NCBI RefSeq assembly: GCF_028453695.1
Contig: NC_135777.1
Location: forward strand, 434,001-498,000
Source of the DNA: Augochlora pura
Taxonomy: Eukaryota; Arthropoda; Insecta; Hymenoptera; Halictidae
Length of the DNA: 64,000 nucleotides
Reading direction: 5' to 3'
Under the pieces are notes generated by a model. The model was not told the DNA's origin, did not search any database, and was given only the letters and a program-made list of their open reading frames with translations. The number at the start of each line of letters is the position of its first letter. Positions within the stretch are counted from its first letter, which is position 1. Below, piece by piece: positions 1-11,000 of this stretch. Made by a program: the position numbers and the translations under genes.

Positions 1-212
1 CTACCGCAGCGCGGACACGCGCATAGATTATCGGTTCATTTACATCCGAGCGTTTTTCTCGAACTGAAAATCCGAAGGTTAACTTTATCCCTGCGATAAA
101 ACGTCGAAGTGGGGTGGAACGACTCCGATAATTATCGAGTGAACGGATCCAACCTACATGCGAAGTTTGTAACGTCACGATTTTCGTCTTGCTCGAGCCC
201 GTTTCCGGCAGT

Positions 213-213
<1 letters not shown>

Positions 214-253
<40 letters not shown>
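214..253. repeat. (CT)n microsatellite, 40 bp
   Basis: A pure CT dinucleotide array of 20 units. It holds two overlapping frames open artificially (Leu-Ser on the plus strand, Arg-Glu on the minus strand). Confidence 0.97.
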
Positions 254-257
<4 letters not shown>

Positions 258-411
258 CCGTCCTTTTGTTCGAGCCTTCTCTCACTTTGAACGTAATATT
301 TCCGCCTATTCGTTTCCATACCTTCGCAACGTTGCTTGGGTGTATACGCGAGTCCATTTTCCGCGTCTCTCGAAAGTAATATGCCCCCTATGCCCCCCGC
401 TCTATGCTCGG

Positions 412-439
412 TCTCTCTCTCTCTCTCTCTCTCCCTCTC
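412..439. repeat. (CT)n microsatellite
   Basis: A CT array with a CCC interruption, 160 bp after the previous one. Confidence 0.9.
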
Positions 440-810
440 ACTCCCCCTAGCACACACCCTATTTATTTCCGTATGAATGCCAAGAGACGGAAATAATGAT
501 TTTAATACTACCCGAAGCACGGCCGCGGTCGGAGGATTTTCCTCGATTACATCAAGACCATTGTTTGAAAAAGGACCGGTTTCAACGCATGAGAACCATT
601 AAATAAAATTTCACCGCGTCTGCCTATGCAGCGGAACAAAAAGTGCTTCATCAATCGGGTACCGATCCATTCCCATTCCCACCACGCCGATACTAAATGC
701 ATTTATTCTCCATTGGATTTTTCAGTGATTTGTTTTTCCCCGAAAGTATTCGTCTCGCGTATTTAATTATTCCGCCGAATTGTTTGTAACTGTACTCGCG
801 GATGCGTCCT

Positions 811-831
811 CCCCCCCCCCCCCCCCCCCCC
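811..831. repeat. Poly-C run, 21 bp
   Basis: A homopolymer of 21 C followed by TCCCC. Homopolymers of this length are prone to length error in sequencing. Confidence 0.97.
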
Positions 832-1035
832 TCCCCAATTTCTCTGCGCCCGCGATATTGATTCCCCGCCGGAAGTTTCAAATGTACAGATTCGGTTACA
901 TTCGGCGCATTATTTTTTCCATTCCGTCTCGCTTAACAACGATCCGCGAGCGCGCGCGGGCGCATAATCTGAATTTCGAAAATTTCATTTCCTTATTTTT
1001 CCACGCAACGATGGATACCGGCCGCGCGTACCGTT

Positions 1036-1060
1036 CCGCGCGGTCCGCGCGGTCCGCGCG
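1036..1060. repeat. 9-bp CpG tandem repeat
   Basis: The unit CCGCGCGGT is repeated nearly three times. Each unit is itself largely self-complementary (CCGCGCGG). Confidence 0.85.
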
Positions 1061-2559
1061 AGAGATATTCAGATTTTCTAAACGCTCGCGAGCGCTTCCG
1101 AAATAAATAATTTTCCGAGTAACGAAGCTCGAGCACTCTGCTCTCGAAATCGTATTATTTTAAAGCAAACTTGACTTTCGCCTAAGTGCTCTAACGAGCA
1201 ACACTGCAACGCGCTAATGCAAGACCCCATACGGCTCATTAAGCCGAAAGCACTGTCGAAGAAATCAGCTGAGAATTGCCTCGCCGCTAACTGCACTCGT
1301 AGGACTCGCATTTAGCAATTACCATTCATTCTGAAATTGAAAAATCTACTTTCCGCTACTGTAATTACGCTATGCGAAAGTCGAGCACAAAGTTTTAGGC
1401 AGACATTGTATGAATTCAAAAATATTATCGCACTGTTTCTAGCTCACTGAAATTATTGAAAGAAAAGAATACATTTATAATCGAACACCTCAGAATTACT
1501 ACCGTTTTGTTTTTTCGCCAACGCAGACACAGCCCTTTTGAGCCACTCGTGCTGATTGCAACACTTTCGTGGAAGCCAGTCGATCGTATATTTTGTTTTC
1601 GATCTGAAGCCTCCAGGGTTAAGTAAACCTCGCGTTTTCCACTTACCAGAGGACAGTGCACATGCTGGGTTTCTCACGGGCCACTCTTTCACGGCGTCTA
1701 CATAGTCACCGTCCGAACTAGTTTCCAGTTACTTGCCTGACGAAATAATACTAATACGCGAGCTTCAGCATTTCGGATCGCCAATTATTGCGATAAGTGG
1801 TTTCCTGGACGAATAACAATGAGCTTGGAGACACGAACTTTCTCTATGTAAAGTTTCTTTATTCGATAACAATGCTGGAACAATTTCGGAACGTAAATTC
1901 TACGGGCCAGACGGTACCCGCTTCAAATTAGAGAATATGCTAATATCGTGTCATGCGAAGTCATGTGACATTCGAAAAGTGCAAGTCTGGGTCACGTCAC
2001 GCTGTTCATACATTGTCACGTGTGGACGGATATACGTCATTACTTTTTATCATCTCGAATTAACTGAAATTATCAGAAATATCTACTAGAACAATTTGAT
2101 TTAATGTCCACAGTCTCTATAATAGAAAATACATAGGAAGTTAAAAGACGGGTTTGAACTATTTGAAGTATTTACGCGGGTTATTTCCACGAAACAATCC
2201 ACCTTGCATTACCTACAGGTATTAAGAGAAGGAATATGGGAAACAGAATCCGGTTCTCTCTCGCCGGGTCGACGGCTTCCAGATAGGTATGTCAACTTTC
2301 GAAGCACTTAAATCGGGAGCGGTTCTTATTAGCCGCGAGTGCGCCTCCCTCGGAAAACTTGCGTCGCTTCCGCTCTGTTTTCGAATACGGGGATGATGTC
2401 TCGGACCGAAGGATATAAGGGCAGGAAGTGGGAGGAGGGCTGAGGTGGGAGAGGAAGTTGCTGGACCATGTCGACTGCTTCCCAAGCCAGTCGAAGTGGA
2501 CCTATCGACTCGAAACGAGTGTGCTCGACGTTAAAATCCCGGTCGCTGCTCCCGTTTCT

Positions 2560-2730
2560 CAGGCCCTGACCCCCTTCTCCCCTCGTTTCTGCCAGCCGCC
2601 CACGTACTACCTCCGACCCCCTCCCCCCCTTCACCCCTCCCCACCCCTCCACCCCCGGTCGCCCTTTCCCCAAGCTCTTTCCACCGTCATCGCTCTCTTG
2701 CTATCCAACCACCCCCCCCCCCCCCCCCCC
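2560..2730. repeat. C-rich block with 19-bp poly-C
   Basis: Many C runs of 4-7 separated by T, A or TT, ending in a run of 19 C at 2712-2730. The minus strand would therefore be G-rich with several potential G-quadruplex registers, and the plus strand could form an i-motif. This is a prediction from sequence only. Confidence 0.75.
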
Positions 2731-2991
2731 TCCTTCCATAGTCACCACCCCCTTTGGCCACCCTCTATCTGTCTTTCTTCCTGGTCCGTTCATTCTCCCA
2801 TTCGTTTGTATTGGACGTAAACGATGCAATGGGTGGACATGGTCCAGCAAATCCGAAATCCCCTTTTCCTCGATATAAAGCTTTACCTCTTTTTTCGGCT
2901 TTGACCCTCCGTCGAGCGCGACTTCGCGCCAATACTTTCTGCGAGCGGGAGAACGGACGAGCGGACGAGCGGCCGAGCGAGCGAGCTAGGT

Positions 2992-2994
<3 letters not shown>

Positions 2995-3026
<32 letters not shown>
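2995..3026. repeat. (GA)n microsatellite, 32 bp
   Basis: A GA array preceded at 2941-2990 by an imperfect purine-rich repeat built from GCGGACGA and GCGA units. Confidence 0.95.
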
Positions 3027-3029
<3 letters not shown>

Positions 3030-4365
3030 GGCGAGAGAGCGAGTCGGCCCGGCAGAAGTATCGGACCACCGTTGAAATCAACTTGTATTTGAAGGATCCG
3101 ATGAACCTTCGGAAATCGAATGTTCGAGCATGATAGACAGTCGATAGTGTTTTTTGCGTGTCGGCGATTCATCATTCGATACTTTACACGCTTGCTGGGC
3201 AAACTGTAATCTTTTTCCACCCCTCCCTTCCTTCTTCTTTCTTTGGCTTTTTTGCTCGCCGCCGAATGGAGTGACGGACGTGTCGTGCGCGACGAGAGGA
3301 GAAGTTTTTTAATTAATGTGTTGGGAAGACGGCGTGTAGGAAAAATTTGTTTAAGCGGGGACGTCGTCTTCAGTCGCTCTAAGAAACCGACGGAGTTTCT
3401 CAACTTTTTAAATATTACTATTATAATATTATTCGACACTGTCAAATATTATGGGCAATGTTTTGAATTTCATTATACTTTCATTTCGTATCATTATCAA
3501 GTTATTCGTTTAATCTTTAATGGGAGTTGCTCGACATCAGTCAACGGTAATAATTAATTGGATCTGAAAACAGTCTGTGAGCATGACAAAATTTGTCATT
3601 GATATTTCAGTATTGAAACTGTCCTCTCGTCTACACGAGATATAAAAATAAATGAAGATGGAGTGTAACATTTCTTTTGTTTCAACAAATTTTTAAACTG
3701 TTTTTTCTCTAAAATGAAGCCATTTAACAAACACGAAGAATCACTACCGATCTGCATGCGCAATAATTTTTCAGACATCTTGTACTTTTCAGCTTTCGAA
3801 ATTCGAATTTTCAATTTTTGTGTATACAATGAAACACTGTGCGGTGATTATGTGCGTCGTCGATTTTAAAGAGATTGAAATACATTGTCAGTATTCCTAG
3901 ACTAAACAGCTTTTGTCTCCGCATGATTTTTACAGATATCAAAATGAAAAGTTAGTCACGTAAGAATAATTTACTATCATAATTTAAAAAGAAACGTATC
4001 GGTGAAATCGAAGTCAAAGTTTAGTTTGTCAAATCTGTCCTTTCTACACTGTGGTTGAAACGTATACTCAAGCGTTAGTGTAATATGTATAGAGAACAGT
4101 TGTCTAGAATAACGAGCCTGACAATGTATTTGAAAATCATGAAAATCGCGGATGAATCGTCGCTAGCCTCTGTCCACCCGACAGAGCCGCCCCGATAGAG
4201 ACGGAGCAATTAATTATTCGAGCTGTCCTGTAACAATGACTCGCATTTCTTTTCGGTCGACACCCTGTGTACATCCCCAAAATGAATTTAGATAATGGCG
4301 GGTCAAGGTAATCGATAGGGATGCCCTCTATCTGGCAAGGAAGTGACAATATTATTCTGTTTCAG

Positions 4366-4511
4366 GGTGTGACGGGCGACCGGCTGGCCGGGGGCGCCGC
4401 ACACCTCCTCCATCTCTTCTTCTTCTTGCCACGACCACAACACACAATGTAACAACAACTACCACTACTAGAGTCGTCCGCGCGAACCACGTTCTCAATG
4501 TACTCGATGTG
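4366..4511 (+). CDS. Candidate internal exon of an unidentified gene
   Basis: A strong splice acceptor (TTATTCTGTTTCAG) ends at 4365. The frame starting at 4368 stays open for 58 codons to a TGA at 4542. A GTACGT donor candidate at 4512 would end the exon after 48 codons in phase 0. The encoded segment is basic, then Pro-rich, then has four Leu and two Thr-rich runs around an N-V-T glycosylation-type sequon. A second reading, frame 4366-4452, would make this a terminal exon with a 28-residue tail ending ...PRPQHTM. The phase fits the candidate exon at 5441. I recognise no family. The CTTCTTCTT and ACAACA runs mean that part of the openness comes from low complexity. The exon is inferred from splice signals and not from similarity. 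Confidence 0.22.
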
Positions 4512-5059
4512 GTACGTCACCATACCCCTACTCGGTGTCTATGAAGATATGTCATCCTTATTAAGTTTTAACATGTTTCACTTTTACGTTTATCGTGTCT
4601 CACAGTTAGTGCTCCTCGATGTTTTAATGAGAAACTCGTATGATGGCCCGCAGCGATGATACCAGATCCCTCCCTGTTGTTGAGCGCACGTAGAGCGAAG
4701 AGTGCACTGCGCGCGAACGTTTCGTTTCGCGTTCGAGGCATTCAAATTAGCTTCGCCGCCGCTCGATATAAAACGACGGGTCGCATTTTTACGTTGTTCG
4801 GTAGCTTCGCGTCTCGATTATAATTAGCTGCGCGCCGCGGGTCAGCTGATAACGACGTGCAACCGCGAAAGCAAGCCCGCTTGTACCGTATTCGTTCCCC
4901 TTAATTAAACCGCGCCGTCAAATTCCGGGTCCCGTACGAAATCGCGAGTTAATTAAGTCCGTTAATCTAGCGCGTCGAGAAATAGACCGTTCGTCGGAAA
5001 GAACGTTTTGTTGCGGGTACGAGTTATTTCAATTTTTCGCGTCGAATCGCCTTTTTCCT

Positions 5060-5094
<35 letters not shown>

Positions 5095-5440
5095 CATTTC
5101 TCTCTATTTCTTTCTCTCGCTGTCGCACGCGCGCGCTATTGTTTCGTCCGTCGAACGATCGTTTGCATTTTCGTCCGGCAGCAGTGGCATTCTTCGCACA
5201 CACGTACGTATTTAAAAGTCATTCAACGTTGCGTGTGCATCGTGTATTTTATATTTCCGTATAATATATGTATGTCCCGATATATATATGTATATTATAT
5301 AACGTAATATAGAATATATTATGGATACGTTGGATTATGTCTTCACTGTTCCGCTGAGTTCCGTTACAATGTGACTTGTGGTTGGTTTAGTTTCGTTGGT
5401 TTATCGATGTTCGATGTTGGCTGCTATTGTTGGTTGTTAG
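4512..5440. other. Gap or candidate intron between the two candidate exons
   Basis: 929 bp with no recognised gene. It holds a CpG-rich stretch at 4680-5000 with a TATAAA at 4766, a run of C (5060-5070) fused to a CT array (5071-5093), and a TA-rich stretch at 5255-5320. If the flanking exon model is right this is an intron; otherwise it is intergenic. Confidence 0.5.
5060..5093. repeat. Poly-C fused to (CT)n
   Basis: Eleven C followed directly by about 11 CT units. Confidence 0.95.
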
Positions 5441-5905
5441 GTGTTTAGTGGTCACTCTGTGTTGGTGCTCACCCTATCGACTCTTCCTTGTACCCGCAAC
5501 CCCGACAACCTGCACCCCCCGTTTCCCCCCCACGAACTCGAATCCCGAAACTTGATGTTAGAAGTTACCAATGTCAAGCTTGTCTTCTTCTGTCAGAAGG
5601 AATCTTATTCGACGACGGAAAGATCAGGCGACACTATTAATACATGCTTAACAGACGGTAAGGTTCATATATTGAAATGTTTCTTTTCCAGATACCATGC
5701 TGTTCTCGCGAGCACAGCGAAAAGTGTCACGCGGCTATTCGCTGACACGGGCTGCGGATAAGCAAACGAGACATTCAAAGAATGGCTATCGTTTCGATCG
5801 CACGCGAAACTGACAAATATCGATAAAGCCGAAGCTGATTTGTAAATAAATCTGAGAGAACTTTTCGTAAAGTATTTAATAAAATTTCTTGATATGTGTT
5901 GACTA
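5441..5905 (+). CDS. Candidate 3'-terminal exon of an unidentified gene
   Basis: The preceding bases end in TTGTTGGTTGTTAG, a usable acceptor. From GTG at 5441 the frame runs 106 codons without low-complexity support to TAA at 5759-5761. Two AATAAA poly(A) signals follow at 5845-5850 and 5878-5883, then a T/G-rich stretch at 5890-5923 of the type seen downstream of cleavage sites. The frame joins the candidate exon 4366-4511 in phase. Inside the frame, a GTAAGG at 5658 and a strong acceptor ending at 5691 would define an intron of only 34 nt. That is too short for a normal insect intron, so read-through is preferred. The residues are mixed, with Cys at several positions; no domain is recognised. 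There is no upstream ATG in this exon, so an upstream exon would be needed. Confidence 0.25.
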
Positions 5906-8050
5906 CGGTTTGAATGTGCTCCGTTTATCAAGTATTAAACATCTCGTCCTTGTCCAGTGATTGGGTAACTATAGTTACAAAAGCAATAACGAGGATTTTT
6001 TTAATAGAAATATTTTAGCAATGCATGCCTAATTCTCATTTCTTTTAAATTGTGACTGTTGCATCGAATTCGATTTTAGAAACAGATATTTGCAGACAAA
6101 TCAAACATTGTACCTAAAAATAACTAAAAAAGTACAACGGATTCAAGTATATTTGACAATAACCCGAATTGAATGTTATGTAAGTGTGCTGGAAACAGTA
6201 AGAGATTCTTTCTGAATGGAATAATATACGTTCGAAGAGCACAATATAAATAATATGATAACGCCTTTCAAGGCGAGTTCAACAAGGTGCAATAATGGGT
6301 ATTTCCATTCAATAGAAGGTCGTAAATTAGTGAGGCCCCAAGTGGTCAGGTCAACGACAATCTCGGCCCTCCACCTTGTTGAACCCTCCTTGACCGTACA
6401 GTTAACGCGTTCCAGTCTACCCGGTATCACTGTTTGTCCCAAAAATCCTAGCAGAGATAGGGCGAAAATTTACAAAAATTGCTGAACGGCCAAATATAAA
6501 CAAATAGCCTGGTTGAATTTAGAAAATCAATTCCATGTAATATGAAATTATCCACTGGTTTATGTATCTGCGATGCTATCCATCGATCGAAAATCATTTT
6601 TAGGATTTATTTTTATTTTATTTAGTTTATATTTAATTTTATATTTGAGAAGAATGAAATCACTGTAATTACGAAGAAGTAATAACTTTAATAACTAGAG
6701 TGTAAAGAATAATATTCCATCCATTACCGTATACAATAAAGAGAATGGATTTGAAAAGTTTCATGCATATGGAAGCTCTAAAGAGATTCGAGGGACAAGC
6801 TCCATTATGAAACTCAAATATACATATTTGAACAGCAGATAAGAAACCGAGCGATCATTATGCAGTCAGCGTACAAATCTGCTCTTTACAGAATACCGTG
6901 CCACTGAGAAATTACTGACACTTGATTAGGAAAAGCAGAAATTATCGTTTCCTTTTTCCTGGCATGCATATTTCATGTTCCAGCACGGTTCGTTAATGTT
7001 TCATTAATTTAGCTTTAGCCCGCGGCGAGAACACTTGTTCGTTCAACGGTGGAAAAAAATAATGCGTCGACGTCTGACGGTGCATTAATTATCGCAAAGA
7101 ATTAAACACAGTCTGCCGTATACCTGTGAATCGTTCGAATCATTTTTTTTCCCCGCGTCATTTATCTTACAAATTTGATGTCAAAGTGACTTTTTCCCCG
7201 AAGCTCGTGTTAATGATTAAGTTACGTAAAAGCTATTAGCGCAGCTAATGAACCGGGAAAACGATTACTGTTTACGTTCTCCGGCAAGGGGAATATCTGT
7301 GGTCGAAACGCTTGAATTTTTCACGAGATTCAACAGAGAAACGTTTACGACCGAACGACATAAGCAAAACACACGGACGACTCTCCGCACATGGTGTGAA
7401 ACGATTTGGAAAAAACGTAGCTGCGAAACCTGTTAAGGCTGTTACAATTTCAGTTTAAGCGATTAGAAGATTCCGGGAAAATTGCTCAAGTACGCGTGAT
7501 TAAATCCTGACGCTGGAACTTAATGACGTCAATAACTACGTTTCATTTTAATTTGAATTCATTATTTTGAGACGTGATACAATAAATTTGCATGGCGCCT
7601 CAGAGTCTCTGCTCGAGTGCAAAGGGTTGTTGAGTTCTAAAGTGTCATAGAAATTAAAGAATTGCATTTTATTTTAAATTCGTAGAAATTAAAAATTGAT
7701 CTTCTTTAAATCGGTTTTCAAGCAATCTTATTTTTGGTGAATCTTTGTCGTTGCGATTCAAAATCGAAAATTGAGTTTTTCTGCAAGTACCGCCCATCCT
7801 TAATTTGTGCAGGGACGCGCGAAACCCCACGATCGTGGCATCGCTATGAAAATGAGAGTGGGAAATTGGTCGAACTGTAACCAGACGCGGCATCTTTTAA
7901 AGCGAACCATACGTCTCCTCGCAGCCAGGCCCGTATCTCTTACGTGCACTTGGATCCGACCATGTAAAACTATTATCCGGACCTGCGTTCCAATTCGGTC
8001 GGAAATGCAGAAACGTTTTACTCCATTCAATCTGTTAGTGTGGAGCGGCA
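5906..8050. other. AT-rich non-coding stretch
   Basis: No gene is recognised. Stops are dense in all frames apart from short chance frames. It contains the long-arm inverted repeat at 6270-6393 and a perfect TGACGTCA (CRE-type) octamer at 7524-7531. The rest shows no structure that I can support. Confidence 0.7.
6270..6393. repeat. Inverted repeat, 22-bp arms, about 80-bp loop
   Basis: The left arm at 6270-6291 and the right arm at 6370-6391 are reverse complements at 19 of 22 positions, including a perfect 13-bp core (GTTCAACAAGGTG at 6277-6289 against its complement at 6372-6384). The 82 bases between the core arms contain further short complementarity. It could be a foldback element remnant or a hairpin transcript. 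No target-site duplication is evident. Confidence 0.8.
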
Positions 8051-8088
8051 GGGAAGGGAAGGGAAAGGGAAAGGGAAAGGGGCGGGGG
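8051..8088 (+). repeat. GGGA(A)n array, G-quadruplex motif
   Basis: Seven G-runs of 3-5 separated by one to three bases (AA, AAA or C) satisfy the G3+N1-7 quadruplex rule on the plus strand with many alternative registers. Confidence 0.85.
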
Positions 8089-11000
8089 AAAAAAGGAGGA
8101 CGTCACGCTGTTCGGGAATGTCCTGACTGGGACGTATGCGGGAAAGAAAATATAGGTAGTCCGCGCGCAGGAGCCATTTGTGTGCTGGCAGGAATCCTTC
8201 GAAGTTTTTCAGCTAGGCCGTGGCGGAATTCCGCGAAGGCAATTCGATTCCAGGCCCATTTGGACAATATTACAAGGTAATTGGATTTCGACCTGACTAG
8301 TTGTTGCCAATGTGCCCATTCGATCGGCCGATGGTGGGGAGGGGAGGCAGGATGGGGCGGAGTGTGTGGTATAAGGGGTGTCGTGTCGGTAGGAAGAGGA
8401 AGATAGCAGCGGGAGAGAGCCTGTACGCGCGTTCGCAGACCGGAATAATGGATAGTCGTTAAATTTAATTGGCACATAATTATCGGGAGTCCGGGCACAC
8501 CAAGCAGATCGCTGCACGCCACCAATCGTCGCAATCCCACACATTGCCTCGGCTTTAATATCCAGGAACCTGGAATGCAAAGGACTGATACGCACCTTCC
8601 ACTTGTGTTCCTCGATCACGAGAGAGAGAGAGAGGATCCATTAATTTCCTCTTGATGAAACGACTCTGAAACTCGCCATTTTTCCTGCGGTCTTCGACCT
8701 CTCTCTTTCTCTCTCTCTCTTCTTTCTTCGTTAACTACACTTGACTTCGCCGATGTGCATTCTTTTCCATCGTGTCCATTTTTCGGTAATGCAGTTAACG
8801 ATCGTTAAAAGTCTGCGGATTTTTATACAAAATAAAAATTCTCCACACTAATTGCGAGATACACGTGTTACATATATACATTTATCTCGTTTCTTGTTTT
8901 ATTTAACGAGTTCAAAATAATGCAATTGGGTTTTAAACTCTTTTCAATAATTTTTCTGCTTTTAATCCAACTCGTATTTATGATTATATTGCAATAGTAG
9001 AATAAGTATTCGGTACATATCGGTAATGTCGCGGTTGAGCCCGATGCTCATAAAATAAAGTTAGTTTCGCGAAAGAAGGTCTAGGTTTTCGAGAACGGGA
9101 TCGATCCTGAATAATAGAACAATCACGCGGTGCAACAAGAAAGACGAAGGGAAACGCGTCGAGGGAGACGGCATTAGAATGAAAGGAGGAGCGTGCGATC
9201 GCGGATAAAAATCTATGAACGTCTTGGGGAATTATGATAACCCTCTCGGGGAGTTCGCCGGTCTCGCGAGCATGAAACCAGCACGAAACTCGCCGTGTAC
9301 GCGACGCGACGGTGGCGGTGGCGGCGGCGGCGGCGTCGATGTCGGTGTCGGGCGGTACACGATTAAAACGCTTAAATATGTGACCAAGTGAGTTAATTAA
9401 TTTATGAACCAATTAGGGGAGTCGCGTTTAGATACCGTTATCGATATCACAAGGTACTACCGCTTACATACGAGCCACGGGGCTCGGTTGCCGGAGCACA
9501 GAGGGGTTCGCTTACGATACCATACGCAACTGCGCGATGCCAGGCCGAGCGTTTACCAATAAATAAACCGACTGATATCATCTTTCATTTCGATAATTAT
9601 TATTCGGCACGCTGTTAATTAATTAAGGACGTAGAACCGGCGGTGCTCTCGCCGTGTAACAGCGGAGCCCCGGCCGCGCGACCTCCCCTCCCCCTTCAAA
9701 TGGAGTGCACGAATAGACGAAACATGCGCGTACACGGCCGTGATCGTACCAGGTGATAACTCCTCGGGCTCTTCGGCTAATTACCGGATGAAAGAGCTAT
9801 CTGGTGACTGGCGTCAAAGCTCCGCTGAAACCCGGTAAATGCACCCTGCCGCCGCATCATTGTGATATTTTAGCATGGCCGCGGTTTCGCGCGCCGCGTT
9901 CCGCGGTTTTCGGCGGATCTAATTTTCATTCGGCGTTTTCCAGTTTCCCGCGACCGGGCAAGCGTCGCCGCCTCTACGCGACGCCCGCCACCCTTTTTCC
10001 GGACGCGCCGGAAAATTCGTCGCGAAAATTGTTTTAACCGAACATAAAAGAAACGCGAATTTCATCGTGCCACGCGAATTTATTATTTTGTTCCTGCTTG
10101 CCCGACGTTGTTGTCCGCTCGAATGGATCATTACACTTGAAATGCGTAGCATTCGATAGAATTCAAATTCAATTATCGGAAATAAAAAGTTTGCGAATTG
10201 TCGTTATAGAACGCCGTAGACGTAGAAAGATGATGGAACATTCGCGTGGACTCTTTGAAATTGGGATATAGAATCTTGCGATAAAACAGTTACCGATCTG
10301 TCTTGGGAATGACTGACGAGTTTAAGTAAACGTCAGACGTTGGACGCTAGGAAGTTGGACGTGCCTACAAAGAACTGGGTCAAAATGGGCCCGGGGTTTG
10401 CCGCCGTTCCCGCAGCTGTAAAGTTGAAACGATAGAAAATTCCGTTCGACTATCGAGGCATAAAGAAGTTTTCTATCTTCGGGTTATTACTGTTTGCAGA
10501 ATTCGGGATTGGGATGCTACGGGCGATAGCGGCGGGGGGTACACGATATCTCACGAAGAATATGGATTCCGTCCGAGTAAATGGCCGATGCAAAATTCAC
10601 TTCGCTGCGCTTCCACGGGATAATAAAAATGTTTAAATTATATTCGGAATCTATACGGAATTTTTGGTTCGCGGCGATGCATGCGTGACATCGGGCGAGA
10701 GGTAAATGTCGGGCATCACGAAAGCCCGAGCAATTCGGATGGAAGCCAACGGAGGGGAACCAGAATAATTTATTTATTTAATGCATACCTTTTTGGGTCA
10801 GAATCGTATTTGGGCGAGAGGACGCTCTGGCATTTTTCCCAGGGGACAGGAAAAAATAATATTTCTCTTTTCCGGCCCGCGTCATACTTCTGTAACTGTA
10901 TACGTATTGGGCGTCCTGTACAACCGGCGGAGTCGGTTGTTGCGGAACAAAGAAATAAAAGCTCCTGTGCCGCGAACGACAAACAAAGTCGCCATCCAAA

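Larger units (their letters stand above)
1..4365. other. Non-coding stretch, simple repeats and C-rich blocks
   Basis: No gene is recognised here. The first 3.1 kb is moderately GC-rich, with CT arrays, two poly-C runs (811-831 and 2712-2730), a C-rich strip at 2560-2670 and a GA array at 2995-3026. From about 3400 to 4360 it becomes AT-rich with no long open frame. A minus-strand frame at 2765-3445 is long only because it reads through the GA array and a purine tract. A 9-bp CpG-rich unit is repeated at 1036-1060. Confidence 0.7.

Noticed and set aside
2765..3445. 226-codon minus-strand open frame, the longest in the window
   Set aside because: It is kept open by the GA array at 2995-3026 and the purine tracts beside it. 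Composition changes abruptly along its length, and no domain is recognised.
5525..5545. ACTCGAATCCC resembling a tRNA T-arm (B box)
   Set aside because: The flanking bases do not form the T-stem and no A box or acceptor stem lies upstream at tRNA spacing.
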